DNA from: Taenia hydatigena
Lineage: Eukaryota > Platyhelminthes > Cestoda > Cyclophyllidea > Taeniidae
NCBI GenBank assembly: GCA_036345935.2
Contig: JADWOT020001583.1
Span: 62,001-126,000 of the forward strand
Length of the DNA: 64,000 nt
Direction: 5' to 3'
The position numbers and the translations under genes were made by a program. Shown in pieces: positions 1-14,869 of this stretch. The notes beneath the pieces were generated by a model. The model was not told where the DNA came from and did no database searches. It worked only from the letters and a program-made list of their open reading frames with translations. Numbering within the stretch: the first letter of the stretch is position 1; each line of letters opens with the position of its first letter.

Positions 1-3000
1 TCCAATACACTTGGTCAAATGTGACACCTAATTAGCGAGATGGAAATGAATTCTTGACAAAGAATCACGTCTATACACCGAGTTTTTAGTATTTTTGCAC
101 TGCGGAACAGCACAATAGCTAATTTTGCGTACTCAAAGCTCAAAGCTGCAGTGAATCATGTAGGTATGAAAGAAACTCTAAGGAATATTACGGTAAAACA
201 AAACCACACTGCTGACTATCTGCCTTAGTAAACATTTTAACTTCTCCAAGGAGGAGCTTGATAGGACTAAATGTAAGGAAAATATGCAAATAAAATTCCG
301 GAGGATAAGTGCTTAAGAGAAACTAAATGCTTTTTTGATCGTAGGCTATGCAAAATAAGGTACATGAAGGCTGCGGTTCATCCAGGAACGCTTAAAATCA
401 TTTAGTGATGGGAGATTTGAATTTCTTGTTAGAGTGCGAAAAATCTAAGCAGCGAGTGTCATCTGAATGGGGGATATGTGGCGCGTCATTCGTAACACTT
501 GCCTATGCGCAGTGCTTAAAATGAGTAGGCGGGGCAGACTAGTGTCATAATGTATTGCGGCAACAGCAGAGAGTAAACGTGGCTAAGTAATGATGTGACA
601 TTGATTTTCTACCCGTGTCGAGGAGCATCGATTGCTGTCCAGCATGAAGCGCAGGCAGAAGTAATTAGTTGAAGTTGCATTTAATCAAGTCGTTTAATAA
701 ATATGACTAAATCAAACGTCAACGGTGGCCGTATGCACCCGAACGCGCTAATAGCTAATAGCTATAGTCCACATTATGGTATATTTCGCAGCAAAATGTG
801 CAGTCACAACAACAAGAAGAGCATATTTTGAACAAAATCTTAAGCCAAAATTTCACCTGTTCACGTGCGTTATGCTGCTCACACCTATGCTAAAGCAACA
901 CTTCGTTGAAAACCTGTTGTAAAACTGTCTAGGAGGTTTGAAATAACTTAAAGTCGCTAGCAGCTGAAGGTTGTCGATGTGTGGTTCTGCAAAGATTTAT
1001 GGTAGACGAGCGAGATCTTTTCACTTCATGCAATTTGGCCAAGCAGCGAGTGTTGATTTGAAGTAAATTTGCAATAAGCCAATATGAAAAACAGGAGCAC
1101 TACGGTGTAAAATGAATACTTAAGAAGGCAAGCTATTATAGCACTCTAATCTTACGTTCTACACACTGGAGAAAAGAGGGGCGGGAGAGAAGCGCTTTCA
1201 TTCATAGCCTTCGACCTACACGTCCTCCCAGGTCCTTCCATTTCAGATGTCATTTGTCGCTCATTTCAATTTAAGCAAAAAAAACCGCGCACACACACGG
1301 AAAGCAGCCTGACTCACGTTTAAATATCAACTTCTTTATCCCACGCCTTCTTTTTTATGTGCTTTCTCCTTAAGCTGAAGAGTATGGCCAGCAACTTTCC
1401 TTTCTTTGCTTGTTACTAAGCCCGGTCTTTATCGTACATGCAAGAGATGCATAGTCGTCTGACGGAAGAGCAGTATCTTAGGTCTTATCATTTTCGATCC
1501 AGCAGAGACTCAAACTTCTCTCCAGCTCAACTTTGCTTGCGCATAAGGTCGTCAGAATCTATGAATTATTGTAAGACTGCTTCAAACTTGTCGAAGCCTG
1601 ACCACATAAACTCAGAACGACAGTTATTGTGGCAGCAAAACCTGTGAACTGTCAATTGTTTAAGACCGTAATTGTGATCTGATATTAAATCGATCACACC
1701 CTGGCGTATCATGTTTCGCGAAGTACATTCCCTATTTATGGCCTTGACGAATAGCTCTACTTGGAGACTATTTTACAGAATTGTGTTTAGGTAATGCAGG
1801 AAATAATGCAATTAGCTTGCCTCCTAATCAACTGGAAATATCATGGCAGGCTGATTAGTGAGCACTCCCTACCATTAGTTTTTCAACCACTGCGACACAG
1901 CTGGATTCATTTTTGGCTGTTAGCTGACTACAGTGTGGCCTAAAAAGGCCTGCTATGAAACATGCTTGCGTGAGTGCGTGAACCGCCTTAGTTCTAAGCT
2001 AATCTCAGCTGACACTTGCTTTATCCAGTTGAGCAGGATTACCTTACAGGTGCTCACACCAGCACTGGTATGACCAACAAACCCCACGTACCCTAGTCGC
2101 TCTTCTGCAGCATGATGGAAGTGAGAGCAGACTGTTTTGTGCAACGTACTCGCGAATTTAAAATGGCAGAGTATTAAGGCAATCATTTTGCGACTGCACG
2201 AAACTAAATGCAATCCGGTTGCGTCTCAAAGAGTACCAACTCGTTAATACATTTAACTTAAGTTTGATCTTACTCTTTTCCCCTAGGGGTTTGAGTCTTA
2301 ATAAATGTCCTTACTTGATCAGCGTTTCATTTTCGAAATCATTCACGTCACCGGCAGAAGAAGAGAAATCGCTGAGGGACAATTGCCAAAGCCAAGGCAC
2401 GCTGGATTATGCGATACTATAGGCCAATTTAACACTGCTACTTGGTGGTAGTAGCCTAGGTTTGCTTTGATTCTAAAAATGCAAAAAAAGACAGTCCCGA
2501 GACCATCACTTGATTACTTACAATGCGTTGTTGCTGTCCGATGTGTTGCAGAGGTTCCTTCACTCCTTTAAATGGTGATGCCTCACGTCCCTCTCAAAAT
2601 CGAAAATAGGTGTTTTTACCTATTCTTCGAAAGGTGAGGAAAGTATTTAAAACAAATAGGCAAAGACGAAGACTATTATAAATTTTGACGTTACCTACAA
2701 GGACTCTTTCTTATTTTGCTCCATAATATAAAAATGCTCAATGGGAACATCGGTTTTATGCAAACTACTTCTTCACCACTATGGGATAGCCTTGTAACAT
2801 CTGCAAAGCTGAACTCGTAGAAGTAGGCATGTTGTTAGCATTTGAGTGTTAATTATTATTACTATTATTACCAACTATTATTGTTAGCATTACCTTTCTT
2901 GTTGAACTGCGACGCACGTATCACATTGTAATCGTCTTCCTGTGACGTTTTTCGCCTCCTTTTCAATGATTCCTCCTACTTCTTTGGCTGTCAAACAGCC

Positions 3001-6000
3001 TTTGTCTTGACTAGTTCTTTACTTTATTCACAACTACTACAACGAACGAGCAGAAAGAACGGAGAGATCCAAGTTCTTAATGGATAGGCTGTTTCGGCTA
3101 CAATACTGTTTGCATTCCTGCGCATAGATGTCCTGTGTTACTAGATTTGGCAGCTGGCAATTTAAATGATGTTACTTCTGTTCAATTAATTGAAAGGATG
3201 GAACTTAAACTCTTGCAACGGTTGTTAGCTAGTAGCACACGTTGCTTATAAATCGGCAAATGCAATGAATGGGAGAGCCGATGTCGATAAGGCAAAACAT
3301 TTGAATCAATATTGTGTAAAATCTTGCTATCAAAATTGCGCTCCCAATTGCATATCAGCTGCATTCAAATGTTAAAATGAGTTTAAAATTGGATAACGCG
3401 ACGAGAGTCTTCGTAACAGGAAGCAATGTGAAGGGCAACGTTAGCAATCACACCACAGAGGAAGCCAAAGTTTCCCACATCATCAAAATTTTGCTACCTG
3501 GTTACGAGTCGGTTCCATGAGAAGTGATAATTTTAGAATATTAGGGGGTTCTTTTGTATTAGCTTGTTCTATGCACCTAAATTCTACTTAATCTCATACT
3601 GCTCGCCTCAATTCTTCCACCTTCTTACTTATGAATTCAGGCAGATTGTGATAAATTTTTGAAGGTGAATGGGGCAAGGTTTGCATAGATAATCATGGCG
3701 CACACTTTTCGCTTTTGTGCATAATTTGGTCTCCATTTGAGATTTTTCATTGCGTTCTTGATTAGCGTATCCCACATCCTTCCTTTCGTAATTAGTGATT
3801 ATGCCCATAAACATGTCGCAGCAAACAAACACTTGTCTCGCATAGCAACTTGTATTGATGGTATGAACACAGAGTTAATAATAAGAGACACCGCAAATTA
3901 TTTTATCGCGGTTCTGGGCTCTTCACGTACTCTTAGGTGGAACATGTGCATGGTGGCACAATTCTTGTCTCATGGAGCAGGAAAAAAGACAAACATCTAG
4001 CAAACTTGACATATTTCAGTCTAACTCATTGCTTGTTCCCTACTACATTTCACAAATATTCAGCAAGTAAACTGCAGTGTTCCTTAGAGAAAGAGACTTA
4101 ATGAATAATCTACATTTGCGTGGTGACAAGAACGTGCATGCGGAGAATCCAAAATAGAATTTTTATGAACATCTGCCTTAAACTGCGTCAATTTTTCAAT
4201 TTTTCAATTTTTTCTTTTTGCAGGGCCTCGGGATGTTTACCATTACGAATGAAATTCAACAGACTTGGTATGGTTCAGTCTACTTTGTTGTTTGCTCAAC
4301 GATACAATTCTCCAACGTTTGCCGAATGCACGCTAACATCATATGCTGAATGCAATTGCCCGTGACGCAGATTTTATAAAAAAAATTTGCATTTGCATGG
4401 TGACGAGGATATACCCGCGGGAATCCGCCCCCCAACAATAGCTTGCAAGGACGTCAGATATTTAGCTTTGTCATTAAATTTCTACTTCGCATGCGTTTCA
4501 GGACAGTGCTGCTGCTAGATTGCACCCCCGACCCTGGAGGAATGCAAGTTTAGCGTGCTCGTGACATTGGGCTTTAGTTTGTTCAAGTGATCTCTCGTGT
4601 AGGTCTGCCTAATCCGGTTGCCTGAACGAAAGCTGCTACAGTTGCAGCAAGAAAATCGGACACCTGGTTGCGCTGCAATGAATCGGCCTTTGATTTTGAT
4701 AAAATAATGGCCATGCATAATTGACAATTGAATTGCGTTGTAAAATTCCCCCTATCACACTTTGCCTGCACACAAAAGTCACTTTTTGCCAAAATTAAGA
4801 GCTTTCATTTTCGTGATTCTACACTGAAAAAACGGGAATCTGATTTACATTCCGTGGTGGAAACTCACTTCCTTCATGCGATCAGCGTGCGCACACCCAC
4901 ACGAGGGATCGCCATCATACGGTCGCATCTAAGACGAACGTATTGCAAAAGTGTTTCGTTTGCGAATGCAAATCAAACACTTGTTTCTGCTAACTAAATT
5001 CTGCTCCTGTTGTTGTTTGTCATGGTTATCTAAAGAGATGCATGAGATATGGCAGTCACCGCATAGAGCATGGCAACGTTGACGTAGCATGTTAGACGAA
5101 GACGTTTAAATAAAAATACTATGGTAGGCTTGTGTGAAAATGCGTGCTATAACATTCCAAATTAATCTCCGTAAACATATTTTACTAATGTTACCAGACT
5201 TTAACTCGCATTCCACCAACGTCCATAGCAGTTATAAGGCTTTAATTGGGATTATTAGCCACAAATAAAAGACCAACGCAGAATTTCAAGAAACTTGCCA
5301 CTTAAAGGCGTAAATGCGCTTTTTTCGGCGGAAAGTTAGGCATCGTTACACCAATATTTAGTAATGTTCTTAACATCCATCTCGTGTTGTACTATATTAT
5401 CATACGATAAAATGCGTTCGTAAACACACCGTGATGACGGAATTGTCAAAATTTATACTTAATGGGGCATAAATAGGACCGGGCGACTAATGCTAAAGCA
5501 TAGGTCAATTGCGTAGCACCGTCCACTTCCCATTACTCACTGTAATGCCATTTATCTTTCCAATTCAACCTGTCTACGATCAAATTAGAAAGGGCTGACT
5601 TCAGTCTTTCATAGATAACTGGATTTGGGCATAAGGAGGCGGTCTCTTCGCAGATTACAATTTGATCACAAGTTTTTTGTCTCTGCAATGGAGGATCTTG
5701 TTGCAGTCAGATTATTCCTCTGAAGGTGAAACGTGCTGTGTGGATAGATTTGTGCCATGACAAAAGCCATAATTCACCGCCCAAAAAAAGGAGTGATGTT
5801 AGATGGGAAGGGTAGAAATCAGGCGTCTCTTTTCGCCATGCTGCACCCTTAATGCTCTAAAATAATGAGATTTTTGTCTAAACATCACTCTATCAAAGAA
5901 TAAGAAGTTGAGAGTTGGGACCGTGGGGTACTGTGGCGTTAGCAAGGAGGGCCTGACTTCCCAGCTAAGTGTGAATGAGATTTGCAACTTAACCATCAAT

Positions 6001-9000
6001 ACCACGAGGAGCACTAGCTTTCATCCAAACCAGCCAACATTGTCCTTACTGATGCAATGATGATTCTCTCCTTTTAGCAAATTTTGATGCGGCTGCTCAA
6101 ATTAAAAGCAGAATTTGACGGTTACGTATACTGATGTCATTTTAGGAGGAAAAATAAATCGACATGGGTTTTGTTTGAGAAAATGACACTCTCGTCCCTT
6201 TACTAATTCTGTAGACTAAAAGATGATTATACATGTTGGAGAAGTGGCACATGGGAGTCTGATAATAACTACGTATTTTGCAAGCACGAGACCCCATTGA
6301 AGACCTATAATTTGACTAGCAAGCTGTAGAATAGCTTCCAAATTTCGAGGTGGCTTGGCGCTAGGCAATAATTCTTACTGACAAATTCATTTTAAGACTT
6401 AAATTAATGTACTTATTTGGCTTAGATTTATTCAAATGCGCTTCACATAGCATACGAGTCTCGTAGATAGCTTGTCTTACCTTAAGTTAAAAACAAAAGT
6501 GCATTAAGGAATATTTTTTTGATTGCGCCTAAAGGGGACCTAGCCCTTTCATACTAAAACATGAAGACCGTAACATCCGCTTTCCGTTTAATATGTAAGC
6601 TCTCTTTTTTTCTAGACTGTGCTCTAAGGAGTGGGCAGTCTCAGTGGCTGATCTTTTCATATCCGGCTATTAAGTATGCAGTAAAAGTCTCCACTAATAG
6701 CTATTCCGTCATAGTGAGGCAAAACACTGAGTTTTCGGGAGGGATAAGCAGATCTGACCCACCAGGCAATCAGAACCAAAGCAAAAAATTTGCAGCCTAT
6801 AATCATTTCATCAACTTATTTACCAACCGGTCACTAGCGAAGCTCGCTCAGTGGATTCATTTGAAGTCAGAAATTCACTCAGTCTTATTCACACTTACAT
6901 GATCTCGATTCATTGCATTTGCCATGGAGCGGGGATCAACGAGCGCTATTCCGTTGCGGCAGCTGTAATAACTCTCCGCTTAAGTAGCTAAAACTTTTTT
7001 TTGCTATTCCGACATTCATGCATACAGTTATTGGAGAAGTACACAAGAAGCAGGGTGATAAAATAATTCAGCAAAATGGCCAAATTTTCCAGCGAACTTC
7101 ATGCCAGATAAAAAGATCGTCTTTGCATTTTTTTTTTTAATGCTGGAGAACGATTTGAAAAGTCGTCTTTTGATTTTCTGGTAAGCTTGAACCAACATAA
7201 ATGAAAAGAGGCAACATTAGTAAATCAAGTCAAAAATGAGGGGATGAAGGGGGTGTCCGTTGCGAAGTTTTTTCATTATGGTTTGACATTGCACACTGAC
7301 AAATGGCATTAGAAGTGGAAATATTACCAAAGCATTTCCTTCGAATCATGCTGGCCTTCATTCGCTTCTAGTGAAAAATAGCATTACTGACGCCACAGCC
7401 AGGGTCCCACTTCTTTTGACATGGCGATTTAAACAGTCAAGTAACTTCTGACCGACGTGGATGAAACCGCTTTTACTTAAAATTCTTTTCTACAAAACGG
7501 ACGGGGATTTTTTATTATTTCACAGACATTGAATATCGGTTTCATTGAGAAGTGGCAAAAAAGGTGTTTATCTATCCGCGCAAATGCGCCGATTTTAAGA
7601 CTTTGCGTAGGATTCGCGCTGTCAAAACTTGAAGCGACAAAAGCAGCATATTCTGTTTAAGGCTTAGTTTGATGTAATCGTACACAGCAGTCACTGCCTC
7701 TTAACCGGCATGTTTATGGTCTTCCTTTTGACGTTTAAATAATGCACACTTCTATTCACTCAGGATGTTTGCATTCAAAAGCAAGCTAGCCCATGACAAT
7801 AAGCGCCTCTCATACTGCTTTTTTTCTTTTTTTACTTCCATTGAATCTTTTTATAAACAATGGTAGCAGGGATTTGGTATGCAGGTCCCAACTGGCACAT
7901 CTGTTTAACCTAGCTTACTAAAGTTAATGCTGAAAAAACCGGCTATTTTGCACCCTTCAACTACAGATGTGGCCCACGTTCGTAAAATTTTGATGTAACA
8001 GGGGGTCGATTAAATGAATTTAAATCATCAGCTCCAGTGTTCATTAGACCTTCAGATAGACCTTATGCAGTATTGCAACCTTTATGTCGAATTGACAAAA
8101 GGACAGGCTTTGGAGATGAGATAAGGCAATTTTTCTACTCTCTACTCCCAATTTCTATATTTAAGTTAAAGACCATCATCGGCATCGGCAGTGCCGCGGA
8201 GAAACAGTTCACGGTCGGATGACTCTCCATTCTCGTTGTCAGCTATTTGCCAGGAACAGCTAGATGCGGTTGAGTATTTAAAGGTAAGGATAAATATTTA
8301 TTTGCAGTCAATCTGGTGGCTGTTTATTTGGTGCATCTTCACCATGGCTGCAGTTGAAGGCATTCCCTGTCTAAGTGTGACTTCAGTACACCATACTGCA
8401 GGGTTAAAATCACGAGCAAAGCTTCATGCCTTCAAGATGTTGTGGAATAAGCGGGTAAGCTAGGCCTATTTGAGTGGTGTGAGAAAAAACTTCAACTCAT
8501 CGAGAACCTTCCTTGATTATTATTATTATTTAAAATAAGCGGTCTACGGACCCGTATCGCATTCCAAACAGTGGATGCTGATACCTACCTCAGTAGTTAA
8601 AAAGACCTTGCACAAGCTACCAATGCATCTGTTATATTTAGCGACACGATTACACCAGTTTCGGTCATCAGGAATCACGTCATGATGAACACATTTAGTC
8701 TTTTTGACGACCAAGTAGAAGGAGGACTAATGCAATGGTCTAGTGCTTCTCTTAGTCGGTGGAATTGCTAACTCAGCATCATATCATTCCTGTCTTAATG
8801 GCATTAGGAATGAGAAGTTGCAATCATTCCAATGCCTAAAAACTTCGTGTCGCACATCAAATCTGTTCTTACTGCTAATTGTTACAGGGCAGAAATGCCG
8901 AATACAGAGCATTTAGTAAATACAGGGCATTTAGTAAGACATGCATTCATTTCCGGTGAAAAGATTTCTCAGGGACCTATAATAGGCAGATTAGTACTTC

Positions 9001-9280
9001 TTTTCACTCTATGCCCATGCCTTTGAGATCATCAAAACGCAATCTTCTTATAAGTGGTTAAAAGTAACAGGGTATCGGTTCAAGCACACTAAAGCAAAGG
9101 CATCTTAAATGCTTATCACATTAAAAAGTCCTCACTGACGGGCAACTTCTTGCCTACACAGGACTGAATAAGTTCAAAGCATGCAACAAAATAACGAAGA
9201 GAGAAGTGAGGTGTGGTGAACCCTAACATATGTCGGCATTGGCCAAATGCGCGACTATTGCTCCTCTAAGTCCTACTTAC
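1..9280. other. Gene-free AT-rich DNA, no recognised feature
   Basis: The longest open frame here is 113 codons and none resembles a family I know. I saw only short simple repeats: a TTA/ATT-rich patch near 2,850-2,883, three copies of a 9-base TCAATTTTT unit at 4,188-4,212, an ATT run at 8,514-8,531, and two adjacent 18-base copies of a GCATTTAGTAAA-containing unit at about 8,899-8,938. No RNA gene, long inverted repeat or transposon end was found by eye. Diverged transposon remnants could be hidden here. Confidence 0.5.
4188..4212. repeat. Short tandem repeat, 9-base unit x3
   Basis: The unit TCAATTTTT occurs three times in a row inside AT-rich DNA and then runs into a T-rich tract. It looks like ordinary slippage-generated low-complexity sequence. 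Confidence 0.8.
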
Positions 9281-9440
9281 TCGCAAACCTGAGGACAAAT
9301 CCAGGTGGTACCTTCGGCTTAATATTTGACTTGCTCTAAGCCCTGTAGCAGAATCTCCCGTAGCTTGCCTTCCTCGTTGCCAAAATGGCCTTTCACGAAT
9401 GTCCAACATGCTCTGCCTTGTTGAATACCGCCACCTTATG
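9281..9440 (-). other. Possible internal exon, product unknown
   Basis: This 160 bp block is GC-richer than its surroundings. On the minus strand it is preceded by an acceptor-like TGCACTCAG and followed by a near-perfect donor GTAAGT. The frame carrying the longest open run is rich in Arg, Ser and Gln. A second frame reads more like a normal helix (a stretch beginning FGNEEGKLREIL) but is broken by one stop codon. I do not recognise either translation. It could be a real exon of a gene with long introns, an exon of a decayed gene, or chance. Confidence 0.22.
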
Positions 9441-12400
9441 CTGAGTGCACATGTTTTGCGACCATCGCCGTAAGCGCCTTTTAATTTAGAGATGGACTTC
9501 CACATCCACACACATGCCCAGCCAAATAATTAACTGCACATTTATGCCCGTATGTCTCTGCGCGTAGATACGCATGTTTATGTGCAGGTGTTCGGCGCTT
9601 CGTTAGTAGCTCTGCTTTTATTTTAACCCAAGCGAAAATCATAATTGGTCAAATAAGGCGAGTCTCGGTTTATGTCGGTCACTTAGCCGAACCCCTTGTA
9701 TGACCGTCAGTACGATTTGCTCACCTCAAGTACACTTGCTTGACATGTTATAGTTGAAATGTATACGCATTGTCCAACTTGCCCAGCATTTCGCAGAACC
9801 ACAGGACTACTGTTATGCCATCAAAAAGGTAGGAACGTTTACAAAACTTAGTAATCATGCCTTATGCTCCCACATCTACTACCTATAACACAAATACTTT
9901 GTCTTATACGTTGAAAATAGGTTCGAATCATAGTGTGTGCTGTCTTTGCTATGAACCGTTCGAAAACTTTGATTCGCTCCTCCGTCATTTCATTGGAACA
10001 CACATTTGTAAGCATATTCCCTTAACTCTCGCTTAAATGTGATTTTCGCTCGTATTTTTCACAATAGCTTTGTACTGCATAAAAATGCCTCAAATTTATG
10101 CTTTATTGTGCCCTACTGCAGACAAAATAATTGAGGATTCAGAAATACACCTCTACTGCACGGAGTGTTACGCTGAACATCCGATTTTGGAGGCTTTGCT
10201 GGAACACAAGCGTTCAAATCACTTACGTGGGCATTGCTGATCGATTAGATTTGTCCTACAATCGCTGTTTGCATCCTGCTTTGGTTTTCTTTGTTTTACA
10301 GTCATATGGTGCGGGTTGTTTGGCCAGAATATGCTGAAACCCTTTTGCTTCAATGAGAGCTGTAAGTTTCTGATGAGTTTATGCTAGCTTAGTCTATCGA
10401 TAAATGGAACCGAAAGAGCACTTACTGTGTAGAGACTTCAATTTCACTGCTAATTAGGGCAATTACGCAAGCAGCAATTGTGAAAGCTCTGTATAAAACT
10501 AACTGAGCGCTGCCCGTTTGATACGCTGAGGCAAACATCGTTTCGCGGGACAGTGCACTACGTTAGGTCATCTCGGTATTTCGAGCATTCCAGACAGCGA
10601 CACAGTTAAGTCAGAGGAGTAACAGTTAAACTATTAGCTTTTAATGAGGATAGTGCGTTTAAATAGTAATGCAATAATAAGCGTATGCTCATTTTCATAT
10701 GTTTCAGTGCTATCCGATGGGTTGCCGAATTCGCATTTCATGAACCCACATGCAGCTGTGGCTTTCAAGCAGATGAAGGCTCAATATTAGACATGTTTTG
10801 CACGTCTTGTTGATTTCTATCCCGTGTTCCCTCAGGATATAAGGAAAGTGAGGTAAAAATACTGCATAATGCAGAACAAAGCAGTGCCGCAAATAAGAAT
10901 GTAGCTGTGGAAGATGCTATGAGCTTTGAAGCAGAGATAGCATACTAAAAGGAGTTGTCGTTTTTGTGGCCGCATTGAGAGAGGAAGTCAAGATTTTTCA
11001 CTCACTTGCAAATAAGGGGAAAATCCGGTGCATATTTTACATGGATACCAATGAAGACTCAAAATTGACCATGTTGATCGGCTCATGACTGACGTCTGAC
11101 GCATTCGTTGTCAGTTTGTTTGCTGTCGTCTCCACTTCTAAAATGTGTTTTAAGAAGGTAGATTGACTGTTAAGTCTATTCCACACTCATTGAGTCATTA
11201 AATTCACAGCGGTATGCTTTGAGCGAACCCTTACCTGCTAAGGAGATATACTTCGTTTGCGTCCAGTCTTCAGTCGGGGCTGCACTGGTGGGAACCATTT
11301 AACAAATGCTGAAACCAGAGTGCTTCATAAACATGCAGAAGTTTCATGTGAACAGTACACTCTTAACAAACCTCGTTGTTGGTGCATGTAATATGTTGCA
11401 GGAAGAATACAGTTGTAAATGGCACTCTTATTAAGCTGAAAATGCTCCCGAGGCATTTCATAGCTAGCGGTATAGGATCCGGATAGTCAGTTTCTTTGTT
11501 AATAAGCATAACCACTAACAGAAAGAGACAGCAGCGTACTCTTTGATACTTTACTCACAACAGACATCTCATGATTACGCCGCTATATTACCTTGGTTCT
11601 GTGGGAAAGTGCTGCTACATGGGCTCCTAGTTTACTTGTTAATGACATCCATTACATCGTCAATGCTAGCAGAATGTTGGTTGGTAAGTAAGGGAGCCTG
11701 CATTTTATCGCCCTATCTGACTTCTTTCGGGCTTCTTGATGGTAGCTAGAGAATGTGAATCAAGCTGCTGCGATTAAATCAATTTTTGTACTGGTTTGAT
11801 TGATCTTTCACTGCAAATAAGACGATCATCGCAAAGCTAAAGTAGGAAGGAATATCGTCCAGGAGTGCGCTTTGTATAACAATAACCGTTCGAAAATGGT
11901 GTTTTTTACAAAGAAACTTAGAGCATTGAAAATCGGCTTCACAGAGTTCCGTGCTGTAGTCGTATGTCCCGATTCGTCTTCGCAACTTCATTACTGCCTG
12001 ATTTAATTTTTCAGACATGGTCAAGGTGATTTTACGCCTTAATTTGAAAATTTTTAAATTCTTTTTGTAAGGGCCTTCAACATTTGTGTATGCGACTTCG
12101 TTCCTTATGCAGAAGTTGAGGATAAAATCAGGATGCAGATCTGAGGTTGCTTTGATGATCCCACTGTTAAGGGACTACCTTTGGCGTCCCGAATAAACGC
12201 TATGGGTGAGTGGAACATATGGGTTCAAAGAAAGGGGTAGTATGAACTTTGTGGCTTGAATGGTGTAAGAGAGGTCATACAAAACGCATTGAGATGAAAT
12301 TATAGGTGCCTAGAAACACGAACTGGTTAGTTATGTATGTTAAAATAAGTATAAGTCTATTATAAAGCACTATCCTTGACTAATGTTCGGAGTCTGGTGA

Positions 12401-14239
12401 TCAAGTGAACAGCTTTACTTCTCATTTTGAGTTATAGACTACCTAACATGATCTTTAGCACGATTTAGATGAAAGGTAGTTCGCTCAACTTTGCTTGCTA
12501 GGAAGTGCATAAGCCAAGAATTTACTCGCCAATTCTTTAACCCATTTAACTTTCCGTCAAGATCTGAGGTTTTGCAAGGGGTGCTCATTCTTTTCATTAA
12601 TTTCGTATTCGTTTTGGCAATGAAAAAGCAGCTTATTCGGGCGGTGCATGTTTTACTGAAGAGAATCAAAATATGATCCATACGATAATACCTCTCAGTC
12701 ACTGGTTGGCTATCATTTGTAATTCTTTTATTTGTAACTTACTCCAAACATGGTTGGCATGCCATCTCAAAGCACAAACTGATTCTTCGTATTTACTAGA
12801 CTAAACTTAAAAGCATGGCGGTGTCCTAAGACGACACCTCTAAAGGGAAAAATGAAACCATTTGTTTGTGCTGAACGAACCATTAACAAATGTTGCTGCC
12901 TTCACAGTGCACAGAAAATGACTATTTCTGCGGTGATTTTAATTGCGGAGGTGGATACAGTATGCAAATATTCATTGATGCTAGCCTTCGAAATCGGAAT
13001 TAGCCAGCTCATGCCACGATCCCCTGTAGTCTTGAGAAAAGAGTTTGGATACTAGAGTAGACGCAAACCTAGAAAGAGCTTTGTACCAGCTTTTAAAATA
13101 CTCAACGCCATCAGATAATGGGACACTTTTCCTTCTGTCTCCCTAAAATAGCAGCAATAGTATACAGAGGTGCGCCAAAGCAAAATTACAGAGAATATTA
13201 AGTGGTGTCAAGTCAAATCAAGGTAACGGACTCTCTTTCCATTCCCACCATTTCGTGCATCGCCTTATGAATCCTGAACGGTGAAAAGGGAGGGCGTGTC
13301 CGAGCTTCTGCTGTCAACACTGTCACGAGTCGATGAAGGGTCGACGGATGTAACCGTTATATGATACGGGATATCAAAAGACTACATTGGGGTTTTGGCC
13401 GCATTAGATCAAAGTGTACTTTTAAAAAGTTGTTATCATTGCTTGATCAGGCATATGGACCGGAATGAAGCAGAACACAGTCAGTAATATGACCTAAGCA
13501 AAACTTTTCACTGGATGTTGACTGATTAATGTGGCCTTATATTTTGATGATCAAGGCTTTAGGGCCAAGCCGGCCATTTCATTTATAAGTTGAAGAGGAG
13601 AATTACAACGTGAATGCATCTAATCACTAGCACTTTTGCTCCTAAAGAGTCATTCCACAGAAAAATGGATGAATGGTGTGTTGAAAGAAATAATCAAGTG
13701 AGATTAAGGCTGTGGTAAGTGCCAGCTTATTAAATTCCTTTTGATGGCATCATTTTGCTTAATGTTGCGCTGGTCTGCTGACCTTTCAACTGCCTCGCTA
13801 ACATCGGGTTATAACCTCCATCTGATCGGTTATGCATGTGCGATGGGAAACGCTTCAAACACACGGGCGCAGAACATGCCAATAAAATTGCTGAGAAATA
13901 AATACATGAATTGAAATAATTTGGAAAGACATGTTGAAGGAAAGCATAAGTAACGGTCAAAAACAGCATTAAAGTTAATTTAAAATGTTTCATTAGGTGT
14001 TAAAAATAACAGCTAAAACGGACATCGAAGGCTACGAAAGAAGAAGCAGTAAATATACTAAATTTATTGAAATTATGATGGAAATTAATGCACCGAAAAT
14101 GATAGCAACACAGTAGGCGCAGTAAATTTCAAAACTATAAGCAAAGAAAATGCAGTTGCAAAAAGAAAAGGCGAAAAAAACAGAAAAATATGTGCACTCA
14201 CAACATTAAGTTCAGTGTTAAAAAAATTACCAAAAAAAA
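9441..14239. other. No feature seen
   Basis: Several short frames of 60-87 codons occur on both strands, but none has recognisable motifs and no pair is joined by convincing splice signals. From about 14,000 the plus strand becomes strongly A-rich, leading into the minisatellite that follows. Confidence 0.5.
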
Positions 14240-14600
14240 GAGAATAATTAGCTTCTGCCAAGCTAAAACTGCTGACAGCAGAAAACGAAGTACGGAAGAC
14301 AAATTCTCTGCAATCGACAAATCCACAGCAGACATGTTTAAAATTTGGTAAAACGACGGAAAAATATCAGCTCTCGATAATTTAGATGCAGCCATATAGA
14401 AAAATTGGTGTTCGACGGACAAATTCATGGATGGCACCATTCCAAACCAGTCATATAAAAAAATCGACGTTCCAAAGACAAAGGCTTCGTTCTCCAAAAG
14501 GTGACTGCAGCCACATGATGAAAATCGATGTTGCAACCACCAAAGCTCCGCTCTCCACACGGCGGCTGCAGTCACATGAGGAAAACCAATAGTGCTTTTT
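14240..14600. repeat. Degenerate minisatellite, period near 60 bp
   Basis: A unit with a GCAGCCACATGATGAAAATC-like core followed by a GTTCCAA/GTTGCAA segment and a CTCCG-CTCTCC end recurs about every 60-65 bp. Copies are clearest at the right end: cores near 14,389, 14,508 and 14,567, with a weaker one near 14,450. They decay leftwards into A-rich DNA. The 125-codon minus-strand and 68-codon plus-strand frames across this block follow from the repeat and its A/T strand bias, so I do not call them genes. Confidence 0.6.
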
Positions 14601-14869
14601 CATACTGTCAGTGTTGCTCCAAAAGTTGGATATTTATCAAGCTTTTGAGAAATCAATGAGAAAATGCGAAGATTTTTAGTGCTCTGGAATGATGTCTACG
14701 TAAGATATAAGGATAGAGAAATGGAATTTTGACTTTTTCTAGACGAAGTTGGCATTCTAATTTCCTCGTTATTTTGAGATTGAACTAAGGCTATGCAATC
14801 AATTCATTATGCCCAATGGAAACCGAGACAAATCAGCAGAAGCCCACAACAGTCATGGACATGGTTTTC

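Noticed and set aside
12274..12292. A 19-base exact match between 12,274 and the palindrome arm at 39,624 (GTCATACAAAACGCATTGA).
   Set aside because: Flanking sequence does not align, so I cannot support a shared repeat from this alone.
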